Numbered from the stretch's first letter, positions 1-15,117 are shown. The stretch is 64,000 nt of DNA from Amyloporia xantha (GCA_036971615.1 JAYKKR010000001.1:3224001-3288000); one strand, 5' to 3'. Made by a program: numbers and translations. The notes: generated by a model from the sequence alone, not told the origin.

Positions 1-359
1 CCTGATAAGATTGAGCAGTGTTCAGACAGAAAGTTGGTTGCCCCTTGAACCGTCGGCGACGTCGGTGGTGAGCTTGTGCAGGAGATAAAGTGTTACCAGG
101 CAGCTGTCTCGGGGATAGGTGCTCAGGGTGGTGGCACAGTCGCCGCCGTTGGCGGAGGAGGCACTGAGCTGGAGAATTGCCTAATTTGGTAATTGTCGAG
201 AGTCAGGTACGGTGATGTGCCTGGAGTACCGGCGTCTTTTCTGTTCTATGCCATCTCCCTGGTCCCATACCCAGCCTCTTCCCCTCCTCCTCCGTCCCCC
301 TCCTCCTCCTCCGCCGCCGTCACCCCTTCTCCCGCGATATCTACCCCAGTCTCTCGCTC
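1..359. other. Upstream region of the OPT transporter
   Basis: No gene is visible. The last 120 bases are strongly pyrimidine-rich, with runs of C and T, as is usual just before fungal start codons. There are ATG triplets at about 212 and 249, out of frame with the transporter. They would be upstream ORFs if transcription starts before them. Confidence 0.5.
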
Positions 360-3300
360 ATGGCGGGGCGTCCCCCAACTTCCTCAGGCCGACTGTCTAC
401 CGCTGACCGTCCGTCCACGTCTGGTGCCTACTTCGACCGCGAACCACAGTACACCTACTCTCAGGAATACACCATCGACGAAGACGAGGACGATGAGTCC
501 GAGGCGGAGGACGTTTTCGCGTTCGGTCCACCCTCCACCGCTCAATCACCGTCGGTCCAGCAGCAGTTCTCTCAGGAGCTCTATTCGAACAGCTTCGCTC
601 TAGGATCGCCAGGATTTGGGACACCCACTATCGCCTCTCCTCCGGTGACCTTCCCGCCGCCGACGTTTGACTTGTACGGCCGGGATCGAGTCGGCCCAAC
701 CCCTGGTCCATCAAATCTGCACCCACGCAACCCATATCCGCTCAGCCCCGTCGAGACCCCGCCCTCGACGGACTCGCAGTCGCACGATGGCGACCCATAT
801 CGGCTGCGTCGTCTATCCCAGCCCCCGAGCTCTCCGCTTACCGGGACAGGAAGCGCGAGGTTCTCTGGGATAAGCTCGGCTCTCCACTCGAGGGGGGCGC
901 GCATCTCGCTCACGGACGCGAAGGAGAAGTTCCGTGCGTCGTCTATTGGCACAAAGTCAAAAGGCCTGCCATCGACACCGGGGTCGGCCAGCTTCTCCAG
1001 TGTACTAGAAATGGACAGCCCAGAAGGATCTGTAAAGTGAGTAATCGTATCCCCTTGGATATATACATCCTGATAACGCTGTGTGTGAAGGATGGAGTAT
1101 GATTTCGATGATCTGGGTGAAGAGGAGGACAGCCCGTACCCAGAGGTGCGCGCATCGGTGTCGAATATCGACGACCCAGAGATGCCCGCGTTGACGATCC
1201 GGATGTGGTTCCTGGGGCTGGTGCTCACATTCATAGCGGCGTAAGCACCTTCCCTGATTGTCTTTGTACTCCTTCATCTTATCGGCGACGCAGAGCGGCG
1301 AATATGTTCTTCTACATGCGCCAGCCAGCACCCAGTATCAGCACGACCCTCCTCATCTTGATCTGTCACCCATTGGGCAAGTTGATGGCGTACTGGCTGC
1401 CGATAAGGACGTATCGGCTCCCGCGGTGGCTCGGTGGGCGGGAATTCTCGCTGAACCCAGGGCCGTGGAATATCAAGGAGCATGCCCTCGTGTACATGAT
1501 GGCGAACGTTGCGAGCGGGCCGCCTTACGCGATTCAGGCGACGATGTCTATCGACGTCAGCTACGGGCTGAAGCTCGGATACTGGTTCAACTCGCTGTTG
1601 ATCCTCGCGACGCAGCTGACAGGCTTTGGGCTCGCCGGATTGTGCAAGCGTCTTCTGGTTTGGCCCGCGAGCATGGTCTGGCCGCAGAATCTGATTGTCT
1701 GCACCTTGTTAAACACGCTGCATGCCGAGGAGGACGAGCCGCGCGGCGGCATTTCAAGATTTAGATATCTGGTTTACGTGGGCATCGGGGCGTTTGTCTT
1801 TTATTTTCTTCCAGGTGAGCAGGTGTCCAGGCTCAGGAAGTCAACTTGTCCTCATTACGGCTCGCAGGATACCTCTTTACAGCCATGTCTGTTTTCTCGT
1901 GGGTCTGCTGGATTGCACCCAACAACATACCCGTAAACCAACTGTTTGGGATGGAGTCGGGTTTGGGTATGAGCTTCCTGACGTTCGATTGGACGCAGAT
2001 AAGCTGGATCGCGGGCCCTCTCATGGTGCCGTGGTGGGCGCAAGTGCAGGTCTTCACTGGCTTTGTGCTTTTCTACTGGATTGCGACACCCGCGTTATAT
2101 TACAAGAACGTGCGTTGATTGAAGTTCTCCAGCTATGACACCGTCTAACGTTCATTTAAATTTAGGTATGGGACCTTGCATACTTCCCCATGCTCTCCAA
2201 CGACCTCTACGACCGATTTGGTAACCCGTACAATGTTTCGAACGTGCTCGACAGCCAAGGCGACTTCGACCTGAACGCGTACAACAACTACTCCCCGCTC
2301 TATCTGCCCGCAGCATATGCCTTGACATATCTGATGGCGTTCGCGCTCGCGACTTGTGTTATCGTCCACACAGTCTTGTTCCACGGTCGCACGATTTTGA
2401 AAGGCCTGCAGCGCATCAAGGTGGAGAAGGATGACATCCACGCGAAGCTGATGGCCGCGTATCCCGAGGTTCCCGAGTGGTGGTATCTCATCTCATTTGT
2501 TGGATTCTTCTGTTTAGCAATTGTTGCTGTCGAGGTACGCATCTGATATCTTCTAGCGACCTTGCCTTGATGCAACCCACGATGCTCACTCACGTTTGCA
2601 GGTCTGGCACACGGGTGCTCCCGTATGGTTTCTACTGATTGCTGTGGCGATACCGGTGATCTACATCATTCCGTCTGGTTATATTTTCTCTATCACCAGC
2701 CAAGTGGTAAGCACGGTTATGCCTATGTGTGGCTTCTGATTTTCATGTACCCGGGATCAGGTCTCTATCAATATTCTAGCTCAGATCATTCCCGGGACTC
2801 TGCTCCCTGGGCAACCTATACCGAACATGGTGCGTTTACCGAGTTTGCCGCAACAATGTGATGATTAAGCATCGCTCATCGCATTTACGCCTAGATTTTC
2901 AAATCATACGCGCTGCAAACGCTATCGGAGGGTTCCCGCTTCATTCAGGATCTCAAATTGGGACATTACATCAAAGTGCCTCCGAGGGCTACGTTCCTGG
3001 GTACGACTTTGTTGTCATTGTGACGTGATTGTTATGCTGATATGGGCACAGCGCAACTCGTGTCGACATTGTGTGTGGCTTTCATCCAGTGTGGGATGCA
3101 ACAGTGGCTGTTCAATTCAGTACCGGATATTTGTTCGCCGACGCAGAAGTATGACTTGACCTGTCCTCACAACGAGGTATTTTATCAAGCATCAGTGCTC
3201 TGGTGCGACCTGTCCACTCGATATTCAATATCTTCATATTCATCAGACTTATGCTTTTAGGGGTGTCATCGGACCTAGCCGCCAGTTCGGCCGCGGCTCT

Positions 3301-3888
3301 CTGTATCATCCAGAGGTATACGCTCTGGCGGTTGGTGCCGTTCTCCCCATCCCCTTCTGGCTCTGGCAACGGCGTTATCCTAACTCCTGGCTGCGCTACA
3401 TCAACACGCCGCTCGTTTTGACCAGTATCTCGGCCATCCCTCCTGCGACAGGTATCAACTATTCGGCGTGGTTCCTGATGGGATTCATCTTCCAGTATGT
3501 CATTCGGCGACGGAACTTCGCGTGGTGGAGCAAATTCAACTATGTAACCAGCGCAGCACTGGATAGCGGTAAGCCTTGGATGAAAATCGCATTGCATGGC
3601 GTTGTTTATAATTCAAACTATAGGGACTGTCGTTTCACTACTCATCATTTTCTTCACGTTGGAGGTGGGTTGAGCTATCATTTCCTGAGGTAAATTTTAA
3701 TGCTAATGACCTTCGTGAACAGTTTCCTAAGGGCGGTATTATCATTGATTGGTGGGGAAACACTGTTTGGCAAAGGAGTCAGTCAACCTTAGAGTCTGCT
3801 GCGATCGTTGCTGATTTTGACTATTTGTTCAACAGCCGCTGACTACCGCCATTTACCGCTGATGTCCGTACCGGCCAGTGGCATATAA
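360..3888 (+). CDS. OPT-family oligopeptide transporter
   Basis: This is a multi-pass plasma-membrane transporter of the OPT superfamily, which moves small peptides (and in some members glutathione or metal chelates) with protons. The first 220 or so residues are polar, Ser/Pro-rich and probably disordered. Membrane segments then follow to the end. The family signature NPGPWNIKEH is encoded near 1460-1490 and a second conserved block, KVPPRATF, near 2970-2995. Conserved segments are split among about a dozen exons, with short introns beginning near 1037, 1240, 1814, 2109, 2535 and later. The last intron joins NTVWQR to TADYRHLPLMSVPASGI and the stop at 3886-3888. I chose the ATG at 360 because it opens the longest frame leading into the first conserved exon. 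The substrate cannot be read from the sequence. Confidence 0.93.
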
Positions 3889-4655
3889 TTAACATCTAAC
3901 AATAAATCAATATCCTTCTGCGCACACTATTATTCAAGACCGCAGAAGATACCCTCAACACCCCAATATATTCCCAGCAATCACGCTTTGCGTTCACCGT
4001 CATTCACTTTGCACTTGCTTATTCCTGTCCATCGCATTCGCCTCGGTCCCCATCTCTGCCATCCGATCATCACACAATCTTTCTACTCGTCTGCCCGTGT
4101 ACAAGCTTTTGTCAAGGTGTTCAGATAGTTCGGGTGTCGCTTACCCTTCGGTGTTCGTTGCGTGTTCATGTTGAGTTCATGTCGTGGTATAGATTAGCGT
4201 AGTTCCTTTCTTATGGTACATATTATGGTATACTGTCTTGTGGAGAAATAATCTCTTACAAAGTAACTGAGTCATGCACCTACGTGGGCTAACGACATAA
4301 CGCCGCCAGCGGGTGAACCCAGCACCGTTGCAATGCAGAAATCACCGGTGCACTTCAGATTGTGGGAAGTCCACCTCATAGTTGCGATTATGCAGGATCA
4401 ATGTACATAGCGCTGATGCTGTTGCTCGTTGGTGATGCGCGCAGCCAAGGTCCGACTGCCAACGGAGGCGAAGAACCCTGAATCACCGCGCCCAGCGCAA
4501 GTCGTCATGTCGAACAGTGTTCGAACAAGACAAGAATACATCCTATTACACAGCATGGATTGAGATGCAAATACACCGATATAACATGATACAATGCGAG
4601 TCGATATGTTTCAAAGAGCCGAGGCCGGAGGTCCGTATTTGGCGTCGAAGAGCGT
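3889..4655. other. Convergent intergenic region
   Basis: The transporter (+) and CSN6 (-) both end here, so this stretch holds their 3' untranslated regions. The first part is AT-rich (about 3890-3960). I see no ORF with conserved content, no RNA gene and no clear repeat. Confidence 0.5.
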
Positions 4656-6136
4656 TCAATGGAAGCCCCAATCTGTATGTCTGCCCATCATGCTCATCAT
4701 ACCCATTGATCCCATGCCCATACCCATGCCCATGCCCATGCCTCGCCGGCGCGGACCACTGGGACCTCGCTCCTCGCGCGTGGCAGTAAGCACGATGTGT
4801 TTGTCGACGAGCTGAAGAAGAAACACAATAAACACCAGGCCCTTCAGAGATGCCTAGACGACCTACATCATTCAGGATGCTGGAAGATTTCGTGAGCGCC
4901 GAGAGGTATGCAGTCAGTTGGACATCTTCGTATTCCTGAGGTACGGCGCAAGATAATGTAAGCTATTATTGTCAACGGAGAACAGGCATGTTTCCACCCA
5001 CCGTGTCAAATTCTTCCCGGAAGCCTTTGTGTTCACTGGCGGGTAGCGAGGCAACCAGAGCGGAGAGCGAACGCAACGTCGAATGATCCTTGACTGCTTG
5101 CTCTGTGATAGATCACGTAGAACACCAATTAGCAGTCAGCCCTAGACAGCTAATATGGATTGATCTCTCACCTGCCAGCACGTCGGTAACATACTTGACA
5201 AGTAGCATGATCCTGTCGTGCAACATTTTCACGGCAGCGCGCTGGGAGTGCAGCTGTGACTCCACTATCCCGGTCACTGTTAGTCAAAGAGGCTCTCCTA
5301 GGAAGCAGTGCGCTCACAGCTGTTGTCACCCTCGCCACCCTTCGCAGCCCAGTCCACAGCAATACGCTCTGCCTCACCGGTCTCAACTGTGAATGGCGCC
5401 TCGATGAAAACGGACCGCGTCTTGCGATCCCGCATCTCGATGGTCGGCTCATACGCCTTGATTGGCAGCGATTGCGCGGTCAGATCGACTGAAGTAGCGA
5501 AGACAGTTGAAGGTTGTAGGATAAGGAGGAGTGGCGTCGAGCTATATGCCGTGAACTATATGCGTATAACATGTTTAACGAGACAGAAAACGGCGTGGAT
5601 CATAAGCTTACTTGTTCATGGAGGAGAATGTGCTGCTGGGTGGGCCGCGCGGCCACTGTGTACCACCCAATGAATTCGAGGGAAGGGAACACCTGTTTGT
5701 CTTACGCAAACGTTTGGATAAGAATGGTCGGGTAGATGCTCAGACGACTCACATTGTTCCTTGCGGTCCAGGAGGAATGCTTGATCGACTGTGGCCCCAT
5801 CTTCGCCTACTACGAGCTCGAAGGTATTCACAATTTCGACCTCACGCCCGTTTTGTGTACCGAGGAGCGCGCCCAAGACTAGCTCGGGATCGCATCAAGT
5901 AATTGTCATGTAGCAGATGAAAATGGCGAACGAACTGAAGGGTAAGCCGGTCTTCGTCTGCAGCTTAACACGCGTAAGATGCTCAGATATGTTGAGAATA
6001 GGGAGCGGATGGCTGAGGTTGATTAGCTTCCAGTGCTCGACAGATGATGGTTTGTGACATACAGAGCTAACGAAAGGCCAGATGAATGGGTAGAAGGTAG
6101 GACGACCGGAAGCTCGTCAGTGTCCATGGCACTCAT
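4656..6136 (-). CDS. csn6: COP9 signalosome complex subunit 6
   Basis: CSN6 is a scaffold subunit of the COP9 signalosome, which removes Nedd8 from cullin-RING ubiquitin ligases. It carries an MPN domain without the metal-binding JAMM residues and pairs with the catalytic CSN5. Reading the minus strand from 6136, the protein starts MSAMDTDELPVVLPS. After an intron the MPN core follows: LPILNISEHLTRVKL, ALLGTQNGREVEIVNTFEL and EFIGWYTV. The C-terminal helical part has EAERIAVDWAAK and QRAAVKMLHDRIMLLVKYV, a close match to CSN6. At least seven short introns separate these blocks. The extreme C-terminus is unusual: a run of alternating Met and Gly residues (4680-4750) followed by RHTDWGFH and stop. 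The gene is convergent with the transporter. The start is supported by the clean splice into the MPN domain. Confidence 0.9.
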
Positions 6137-6328
6137 CTTTGGAAACTGGTGAAAGCAATGAATGAGATCAAGCTTGGACAAGTGCGGTGCGACACAAACT
6201 GTGGCACCAGCGAGCTGGTAGACAACGGCTAGCCTGCTAGGGCGACTAAAACGAATACGCTAACTCTCTTACGCTCTGTCCGATAATTGACTCGCCAACG
6301 ACTAAAAAAGACCAGCTACCTGACACAA

Positions 6329-6408
6329 TTCCCATTAGCCGACTCGAACGACTGACCTCGTCATAGCCCAGTACTAGTGACGCGCTCTACCAACTGAGCT
6401 AAACGGGA
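6329..6408 (-). tRNA. tRNA-Thr (AGT) with a 7-nt intron
   Basis: The minus strand folds as a cloverleaf: acceptor TCCCGTT pairs with AATGGGA, the D arm is GCTC/GAGC, the anticodon stem CGTCA pairs with TGACG, and the T arm is AGTCG/CGGCT with loop TTCGAGT. The anticodon loop reads CT-AGT-A. A 7-base intron (CTGGGCT) sits one base 3' of the anticodon, the usual place for eukaryotic tRNA introns. The A and B box promoter sequences are internal. Confidence 0.9.
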
Positions 6409-6587
6409 CTTAGTAAGATGACTTTGCAAACCTTTATACTCTCACATCGTAAGGATTGTTACAGTCAATCGACGCGACTTGACCTGCCCTAAGTCTATCA
6501 TGCAACGCGTCTCGTGTCGACCGTCTCTTCACCACCATCGGTCCATCCTCCTCTCCCTCCCTTGCGCGCCCTATTCCTATAGTCACC

Positions 6588-9503
<2,916 letters not shown>

Positions 9504-10056
9504 GGTCATGCCTCCCAGGCTGTCTGCTTGTTTGATTGTATCATCCGGTTGTTGTAACTGTACATGTACTCTACTTTGTGATCTTATATTATATTGCTGT
9601 GTCGAGGAGAATCAGGGGATTGTTCTCAATGACAATGCTCTTCACGCAAGTTTCAGATGATCATGAAGTTGAAACGAAGTACATAACTGCATTGGGTTGA
9701 CACTCCCAGAATAGCTGGACTCGATTGATGCGATCTTGTCGAAAGCGATGGGGCACCGGAAACAACGTCAGCATTCTAGACACTTGTCGGATTAGTGCTT
9801 GTAACTAGCTTTGACAACTTTAGCATTGAATCATTGGTGAGAGTCTGACCGCTCGTACTAAGTTAGTATCAAGCAGGTACCCCACTTGCCTCGCCGGATA
9901 ATTAGGACTTGACACAAGGAGCAAGCGATAAAGCGCCGTTCTCATTCGACAACAAGATATATAGTATGCGCACCCAGTACAGGTGTAAAATAGAAAGATT
10001 CACAGCCGCGATCGCGAGCATACACAGGCGACGAATTAACGTGGCAAAATAATACT
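9504..10056. other. MCM5 3' region
   Basis: This holds the 3' flank of mcm5 and the sequence up to tRNA-Lys. No ORF with conserved content and no repeat were seen. Confidence 0.45.
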
Positions 10057-10140
10057 AGCCCACCGCGAGGGTCGAACTCGCAGCCTTCAGATACCCGCCT
10101 ATTAAGAGTCTGACGCTCTATCCGATTGAGCTAGGCGGGC
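10057..10140 (-). tRNA. tRNA-Lys (CTT) with a 10-nt intron
   Basis: The minus strand gives a full cloverleaf. The acceptor GCCCGCC pairs with GGTGGGC, the D arm is GCTC/GAGC, the anticodon stem TCAGA pairs with TCTGA, and the T arm is GCGAG/CTCGC with loop TTCGACC. The anticodon is CTT. A 10-base intron (ATAGGCGGGT) follows the base after the anticodon. A second copy at 19165-19246 is identical in the mature part but has an 8-base intron. Confidence 0.93.
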
Positions 10141-10412
10141 CGATATTCAAAGTTTATCATACGCTTTCTTAGATCCCCACCATACACATGTACAACTCAC
10201 CAAGAGGGAGGTGCTCAATAAATGAGAGCTACAGATCATTAAATATTATGTTCTTGTCTGTTGAGTATAATAATTTAGTTGACCACAGTGTCCCTGGCGA
10301 CGTACTTTGGCGGCGTGCTTATCTTTTTTTCAGGGTCATTCTACCGACGTAGATGGACGTGAAGGAAACTCATGAACCAAGCAGATGACCTGAGTCACCA
10401 CAACTACCCGGT

Positions 10413-11035
10413 CTATTGGAACGGAAAACAGGAACCGAGGGACGGTGAGGTATCCATGCCACTTACTTGCCCCTTATCACGGAGGTACACCGCTCCGCTA
10501 AAGTCATAAAATGGTCCAAGAATACACTGCAAAATGGGGAAGGCCTTCCATTTTTGCGATGCGCGCATATGTCCTTTACTAGAGACTGTCAACCCTTTAC
10601 CAGAGGCTGCCAACTATTCGGCAAAGGCACCACCTAGAAACTGTATTTGACCACGGTGAGCCTGGAGGTCGTAAGGGGCCTGAGCTAAGTTTGAAATGGC
10701 ATTGCCTCGGAACGTAGCGGCCGCATCGCAGGTATGAATTTCACCTGGAACCATTACGCATCTGGCCGAAGGATAAGCAAGCTCCCGGACGTGTCCACCC
10801 GTGATCCTTCGAAAATATTTCGAAATTGGACACCAGAACTCCGGCAACAAAGCAGACTTAAGTAGTAGAGCGGATCACGACCCACCACCTGATAGAGTTC
10901 GGAGAGCTCCACCCAGCTGTAGTTGGGGCGTGCACGGTGCAGTGCAGTGACTGGAAGCGCGCCTTGCACCATCTTGCAGGAATGGGGCCGTGCGCGCCAC
11001 GCATTACCAACCCTGCCCCCATGAGTAAGCAGCAT
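10413..11035 (-). pseudogene. Unrecognised broken coding-like sequence
   Basis: On the minus strand, one frame (11035-10754) carries blocks such as RARPNYSWVELSELYQVV. A second frame (10850-10413) carries FRGNAISNLAQAPYDLQAH and, after one TAG near 10614, FPILQCILGPFYDFSGAVYL. The two frames overlap, so one frame change plus one stop would be needed to read through. I do not recognise the family. It could be an old gene, part of a mobile or endogenised element, or chance. Confidence 0.3.
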
Positions 11036-11864
11036 GGATATGGCCTCCGGCGTGCCCGTTCAACGGTACTTCTCACCGTATATCACGCAATCTATCACGG
11101 CACCGCTGAGGGGCACTCGCATCCTGATTGAACAGGGCTGAAAACAGGGCGAGCTGTTCGCACTACCCATGCAAAGTTTGGCAGGATTTGTATATCGACA
11201 TAGGAGTAGGTCAGACGGCAGTGTCACGGCGGCGAACTTGCCTCTATAAAGTTGGATAAACTCCTATAACATGGCGGTAATATTAGAGGCGGTTTAATAA
11301 ACCACCGTGAGATAGGCTTAGAGACTTTCACCAGAAGGTTTCCGACCCGTGTTGGTGAATACTTGTTTTTGAAGCGCACCTACGGTGTTATTACATTGAC
11401 TCCCACCTAGACTGTAAGGGTGGACAGCATATCGCCGATCACCCAACTTGGTGTATACGGTTCCAGAATGCCGGTGTGCGTGCCTGTATTGTATTGTCCA
11501 GTTTGTCCAGCCTTTGAGGGTGTGCACACCGCACACGGCCATTTATCCGGATTTGGCAAGCGGTGAGGGTCCAACTTCGGTAAGCTGGATTGATGGGGGA
11601 ACGGTCAACTTCGAGATTGATGGGGTCGTTAGTCACAGATTGAGGCTGTGCAAGTTTAGAGCAACGAGTACGCGATCTGTCAAGAACACACTGTGACATG
11701 AAGTCGAGGTCAGCGTAGTGCAGCACCAGCCCTTGGCATCTGCCACACCCGTGAAACAAGTCGTTAAACAAGATCGGGTAAAATTAACCTAATGCAAGGA
11801 GGGGGGGCAAAGGGTTCCTCCTGATGCGCTGACAGACCTTACGGCGTTCTTAACCGCTCGGAAC

Positions 11865-12468
11865 ATGCGAAGTGCGGACGAAATAAGCCGTTCGGTAGAT
11901 GTCAGTGAGCAGAATCATGGTAGGTCCCACAAAGCGCGCACGCCCCTGTTCAACGGTTATTATATCGAGGCGGGTTCGCTGCGTACTGCGCTCGACGACA
12001 TTGCTCCTGAGAAAAATATTGTGATGATTTTCGAGGCGCAGTTCTCTCGAAGATACGCACCGCCTGCGGAAAATCTCGGAAAGATCATTGGAGTATGCCT
12101 CGGTAAACGCGAACTTGTACCAAAAATGATAACCCCGTCTAGACTGTCCGTGCTGTACGGCTGGGCGCGCGGTGGTGTGATCTCTGGGTTAGTCATTGCT
12201 TCAGTTGATCCGCACGTATAACCTCCTTGTACAAAGCGAGTTTACAAAGCGAGAAATTAGAAAAGGAGAGGCGCTTATCGAGAAGACTAGCAGCACCATT
12301 GGCCTTCATTATTATCAGCCAATTATGGCGTTCTCTTATGCCCTTAACCCCCGACCGGTGACCATTAGTGAATGCGGTGCGGTGGATTTACCGGGATGTG
12401 AGGATGATAAACACATTTCACCAAAGATACTTGACGATAGACAGGCCTGCCGTTGTGATGACAACTAA
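11865..12468 (+). pseudogene. Unrecognised coding-like sequence in two frames
   Basis: The first frame (11865-12221, 118 codons) has blocks such as LRTALDDIAPEKNIVMIFEA and LGKIIGVCLGKRELVPKMI. The second (12196-12468) continues in another phase with LIRTYNLLVQSEFTKREIRK and GLHYYQPIMAFSYALNPRP. The overlap suggests a single reading unit broken by a base change or joined by an unseen intron. No family is recognised, and there is no obvious promoter. Confidence 0.3.
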
Positions 12469-13850
12469 ATGTTTCCCATAGGAAGACGGTGAAGAAACGC
12501 CTTACCTCAGGGCCCATCAAATACCAGATAAAAGGAGAGATCGAACGCACCGCGACCTCCTCACCCATCGACAGATTGTGAGATTGTGAAAGGTCCGCGA
12601 AGATGGGCCTCCGGACGACGCATGGTCCGGGCCATCCTCCGTATACAAAGGTGAGCTGATGGGACGCGGAAGATACGGTGGTTTTGCTAAGGGATGACTG
12701 CCCTGCTGGTGATCGAAGCCTAGGACGTGTTTGACTCCGTGATATCACGGAGGGAGCCTAAGTGCGCTGGTCTTCTCGACCTTCGCTGGCCGTCTGTGAC
12801 ATTCGCACTTTTACTTCCAGGTAGGAAATACAGGTCCGGCAGGGAGGTAAACACGATGACTATGTCTCGGTAGCGACGAGTTTAATTTTAGACGGTTGAA
12901 TGGTACATTGTTTTGTGTATTCTACCGGTTAATAGGCGCGGAGAACTCACAGCATAGCATTATACGAGTTGGGATCAGAAGAAGTCAGTGAGGCCGGAAG
13001 GATCCTGTGCACAACAAGAGCAATTCCTACCGCACCGTCAGTCCATCACCGGGGTGGAAATAGCAAGGCCAAAATGGACCTGTCAGATAACTGTTGTGAT
13101 ATTTGGCGCGTCATGGGTACGGAGAAATATGCTCCACAATTGACAAACCTGGCTACCGCTGGGGCGCATGCATGTTCAGGGTTCAGGGAGTGCGCCTGTG
13201 GCGAGCTTGGCCTGGAACGCTGAGGCTGACAGGATGGCGATGGGAGACAGCGTGTCTGCATCGTGACCTCTCGCTGACTCTTCACGCTGACTGATGTTGG
13301 TGGTTCGGCATGGGTGGCTCGGGCTCTACGATGTGATTCTATGGGACGAAGCCTGGCGGCTGCGATAGGAGTCAGAGACCTGTGCGGCACCGGAGAGGTG
13401 ACAGGTGTGATGATGATGATGACTGCTGCCAGTGCTGGCGAGATTGGACGGCGAGCGATGGCCTCTGGACCCTGGCTATTCGCGACCGATACGCAGGAGA
13501 GATATGTGGATAGCTGGCGGTGGACGCGCTATGGTGGACGCTGAAGGGTAGACCTACACCGAAGGGGACGGGGATATGAGCCACATCCAGGGATTGATGG
13601 CAACCGGTTACGGAGAGCGTGGGAGGCCGCCACGAGCGTTGCCAAATACGGAAGGAGACATGGATGCCGGCGCCTCGCCAGGAACACAGCCCGGGGGGTG
13701 GGAACACGAGGCGCGTACGTGTGCTGCCGTCTCCGCAGTCACCTTTTGACTCCTCCCTCCACGACAACAGCACTTCATCTCTCCTGCTCATCCTTGCCCA
13801 AACCGCACTCCAGACACTACATAACCCGCTCTCCGCAGTAGCTTAGAAGG

Positions 13851-15117
13851 ATGTCCGACTCGCACTTTGCCCCGTACTTCTCCTCCGCTGTCCCTGCGCC
13901 GCTGTCCTATCAGCCCAGCACCAACAAGGGCGACGACTTTGCTCCCTACAGCCTCGACGAGCTCGACTACTCCAAGCAGCAGTCCTTCGACTTCCTCCAG
14001 TTCGGCTCCGGGGCAACGGGCATCCTCGCCCCCCATCCAGACCAGTTCGAGTCCGAGCTCGACAACTCCCTCGCCGCCTTTGACGCCGAGCTAAACCTCC
14101 TCCCCATCGAGACCGGCACCGCCGACATCTTCTCCTTCCTCAGGTCGGACACCCCCACCTGCGGACCGCTCTCCACTTTCACCGTCTCCTCCGAGTCGGT
14201 GTCGGGGTATGATTCTGGCTACGCCGACTCTATCTCCGGTCGTTCCGAGAGCTTATACAACCTCCCCGCGCACTCGCCCAACCCCGGCTACCCCGCGAGC
14301 AACTACTCCTACACCCAGGATCTCGACATGGAGTTCAAGCGTATGGGCCTCCCCCCGACTGTGGACGACCACAGCTCTTATGGCGGCGGCGTGCCGTCTT
14401 CCCCGTCAATCCGCAGCTCCTCGGGCAGCATCCCCAACATTGCGCATTATTCTCCGCAGACGAACTTTTCGTCCCCTCGTGGCAGCTTCTCCGACTACGA
14501 GCCTGCGCAGCCGCAGCAGGTCCGCATTGGTAGCTCGGCGGCTTCGGACTACTATCCGCAGGCCCAGATCAACAAGCAGTATAACTACGGTGCTGCTGTG
14601 GGCGCGGTGGGCCAGCCCACCGTCTCGCCTTCGAACGTTTCCCCGCAGTTGCCTGCTATCCCCTCGGTTCCTTCCGTCGGCTCTCACATGCCAGGCACTA
14701 CATCCGCTAGGAGGATGGAAGAAATGCAGGATCCCAAGAAGAAAGTATCAGTGCCCGTCGTGCCCTCGAGGTAAATTAATACATGTTTTTGTCGTTAATC
14801 TGGTCGGCTCACGGGGTTCGTTTTCAGCATTTGCCCGCGCGTACAACCTCAAGACGCACATTCAGACGCACGACCCGAACCGGTCGAAGCCGTATGCGTG
14901 TCACCACAAATCGTGTGGGCGGTCGTTCAGTCGCAAGCACGACTTGACTCGGCATTTGGTATCTATTCACCGCTCCGAGTCGGTGTCGTCGGTCACGTCG
15001 ACCTCCGCAAGGTCAATCGGCATTGACAAAGGCGGTAGGTCGTGGTGCGATGATTGTGGGAGGAGCTGGGTCGGGAAGGGGAAGGACAAGGGCTGTGACT
15101 GTGACAACGCAAAGTAG
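13851..15117 (+). CDS. C2H2 zinc-finger DNA-binding protein, apparent one-base frameshift
   Basis: This is a predicted nuclear transcription regulator. The first 290 or so residues are Ser/Pro/Tyr-rich and probably an activation or scaffold region, starting MSDSHFAPYFSSAVPAPLSY. Near the end come two C2H2 fingers. The first, YQCPSCPR + AFARAYNLKTHIQTH, is split by an intron (about 14771-14826). The second is YACHHKSCGRSFSRKHDL through the closing His pair. A Cys-rich tail (WCDDCGRSWVGK, CDCDNAK) ends at the stop at 15115-15117. In the given sequence the N-terminal frame reads through DPKKK into a wrong phase, while the finger cysteines lie one base further on. Treating one A in the run at 14742-14744 as extra restores DPKKKYQCPSCPR and a perfect splice to the next exon. 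This is either a sequence error or a real inactivating change. Confidence 0.85.

Larger units (their letters stand above)
10141..13850. other. Long gap with unrecognised coding-like fragments
   Basis: Between tRNA-Lys and the zinc-finger gene I recognise no intact gene. There are several stretches with amino-acid composition like real protein. On the minus strand, one frame runs 10850-10413 with a single TAG near 10614-10616, and another frame upstream covers 11035-10754. On the plus strand, frames 11865-12221 and 12196-12468 overlap in different phases. On the minus strand there is also a frame at 12748-12365. I cannot assign a family to any of them. The last few hundred bases (about 13540-13850) become C/T-rich on the plus strand and probably form the promoter and leader of the next gene. 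Confidence 0.4.

Noticed and set aside
581..1234. A 217-codon minus-strand ORF over the transporter N-terminus
   Set aside because: It is the mirror of the Ser/Pro-rich plus-strand exon, and the transporter frame is clearly the real one.
14209..15117. A 302-codon open frame across the zinc-finger gene
   Set aside because: Its first two-thirds is Arg/Ser/Thr/Pro-rich out-of-phase reading of the true N-terminal exon. Only the end, from YQCPSCPR, is real. It is explained by one surplus base.
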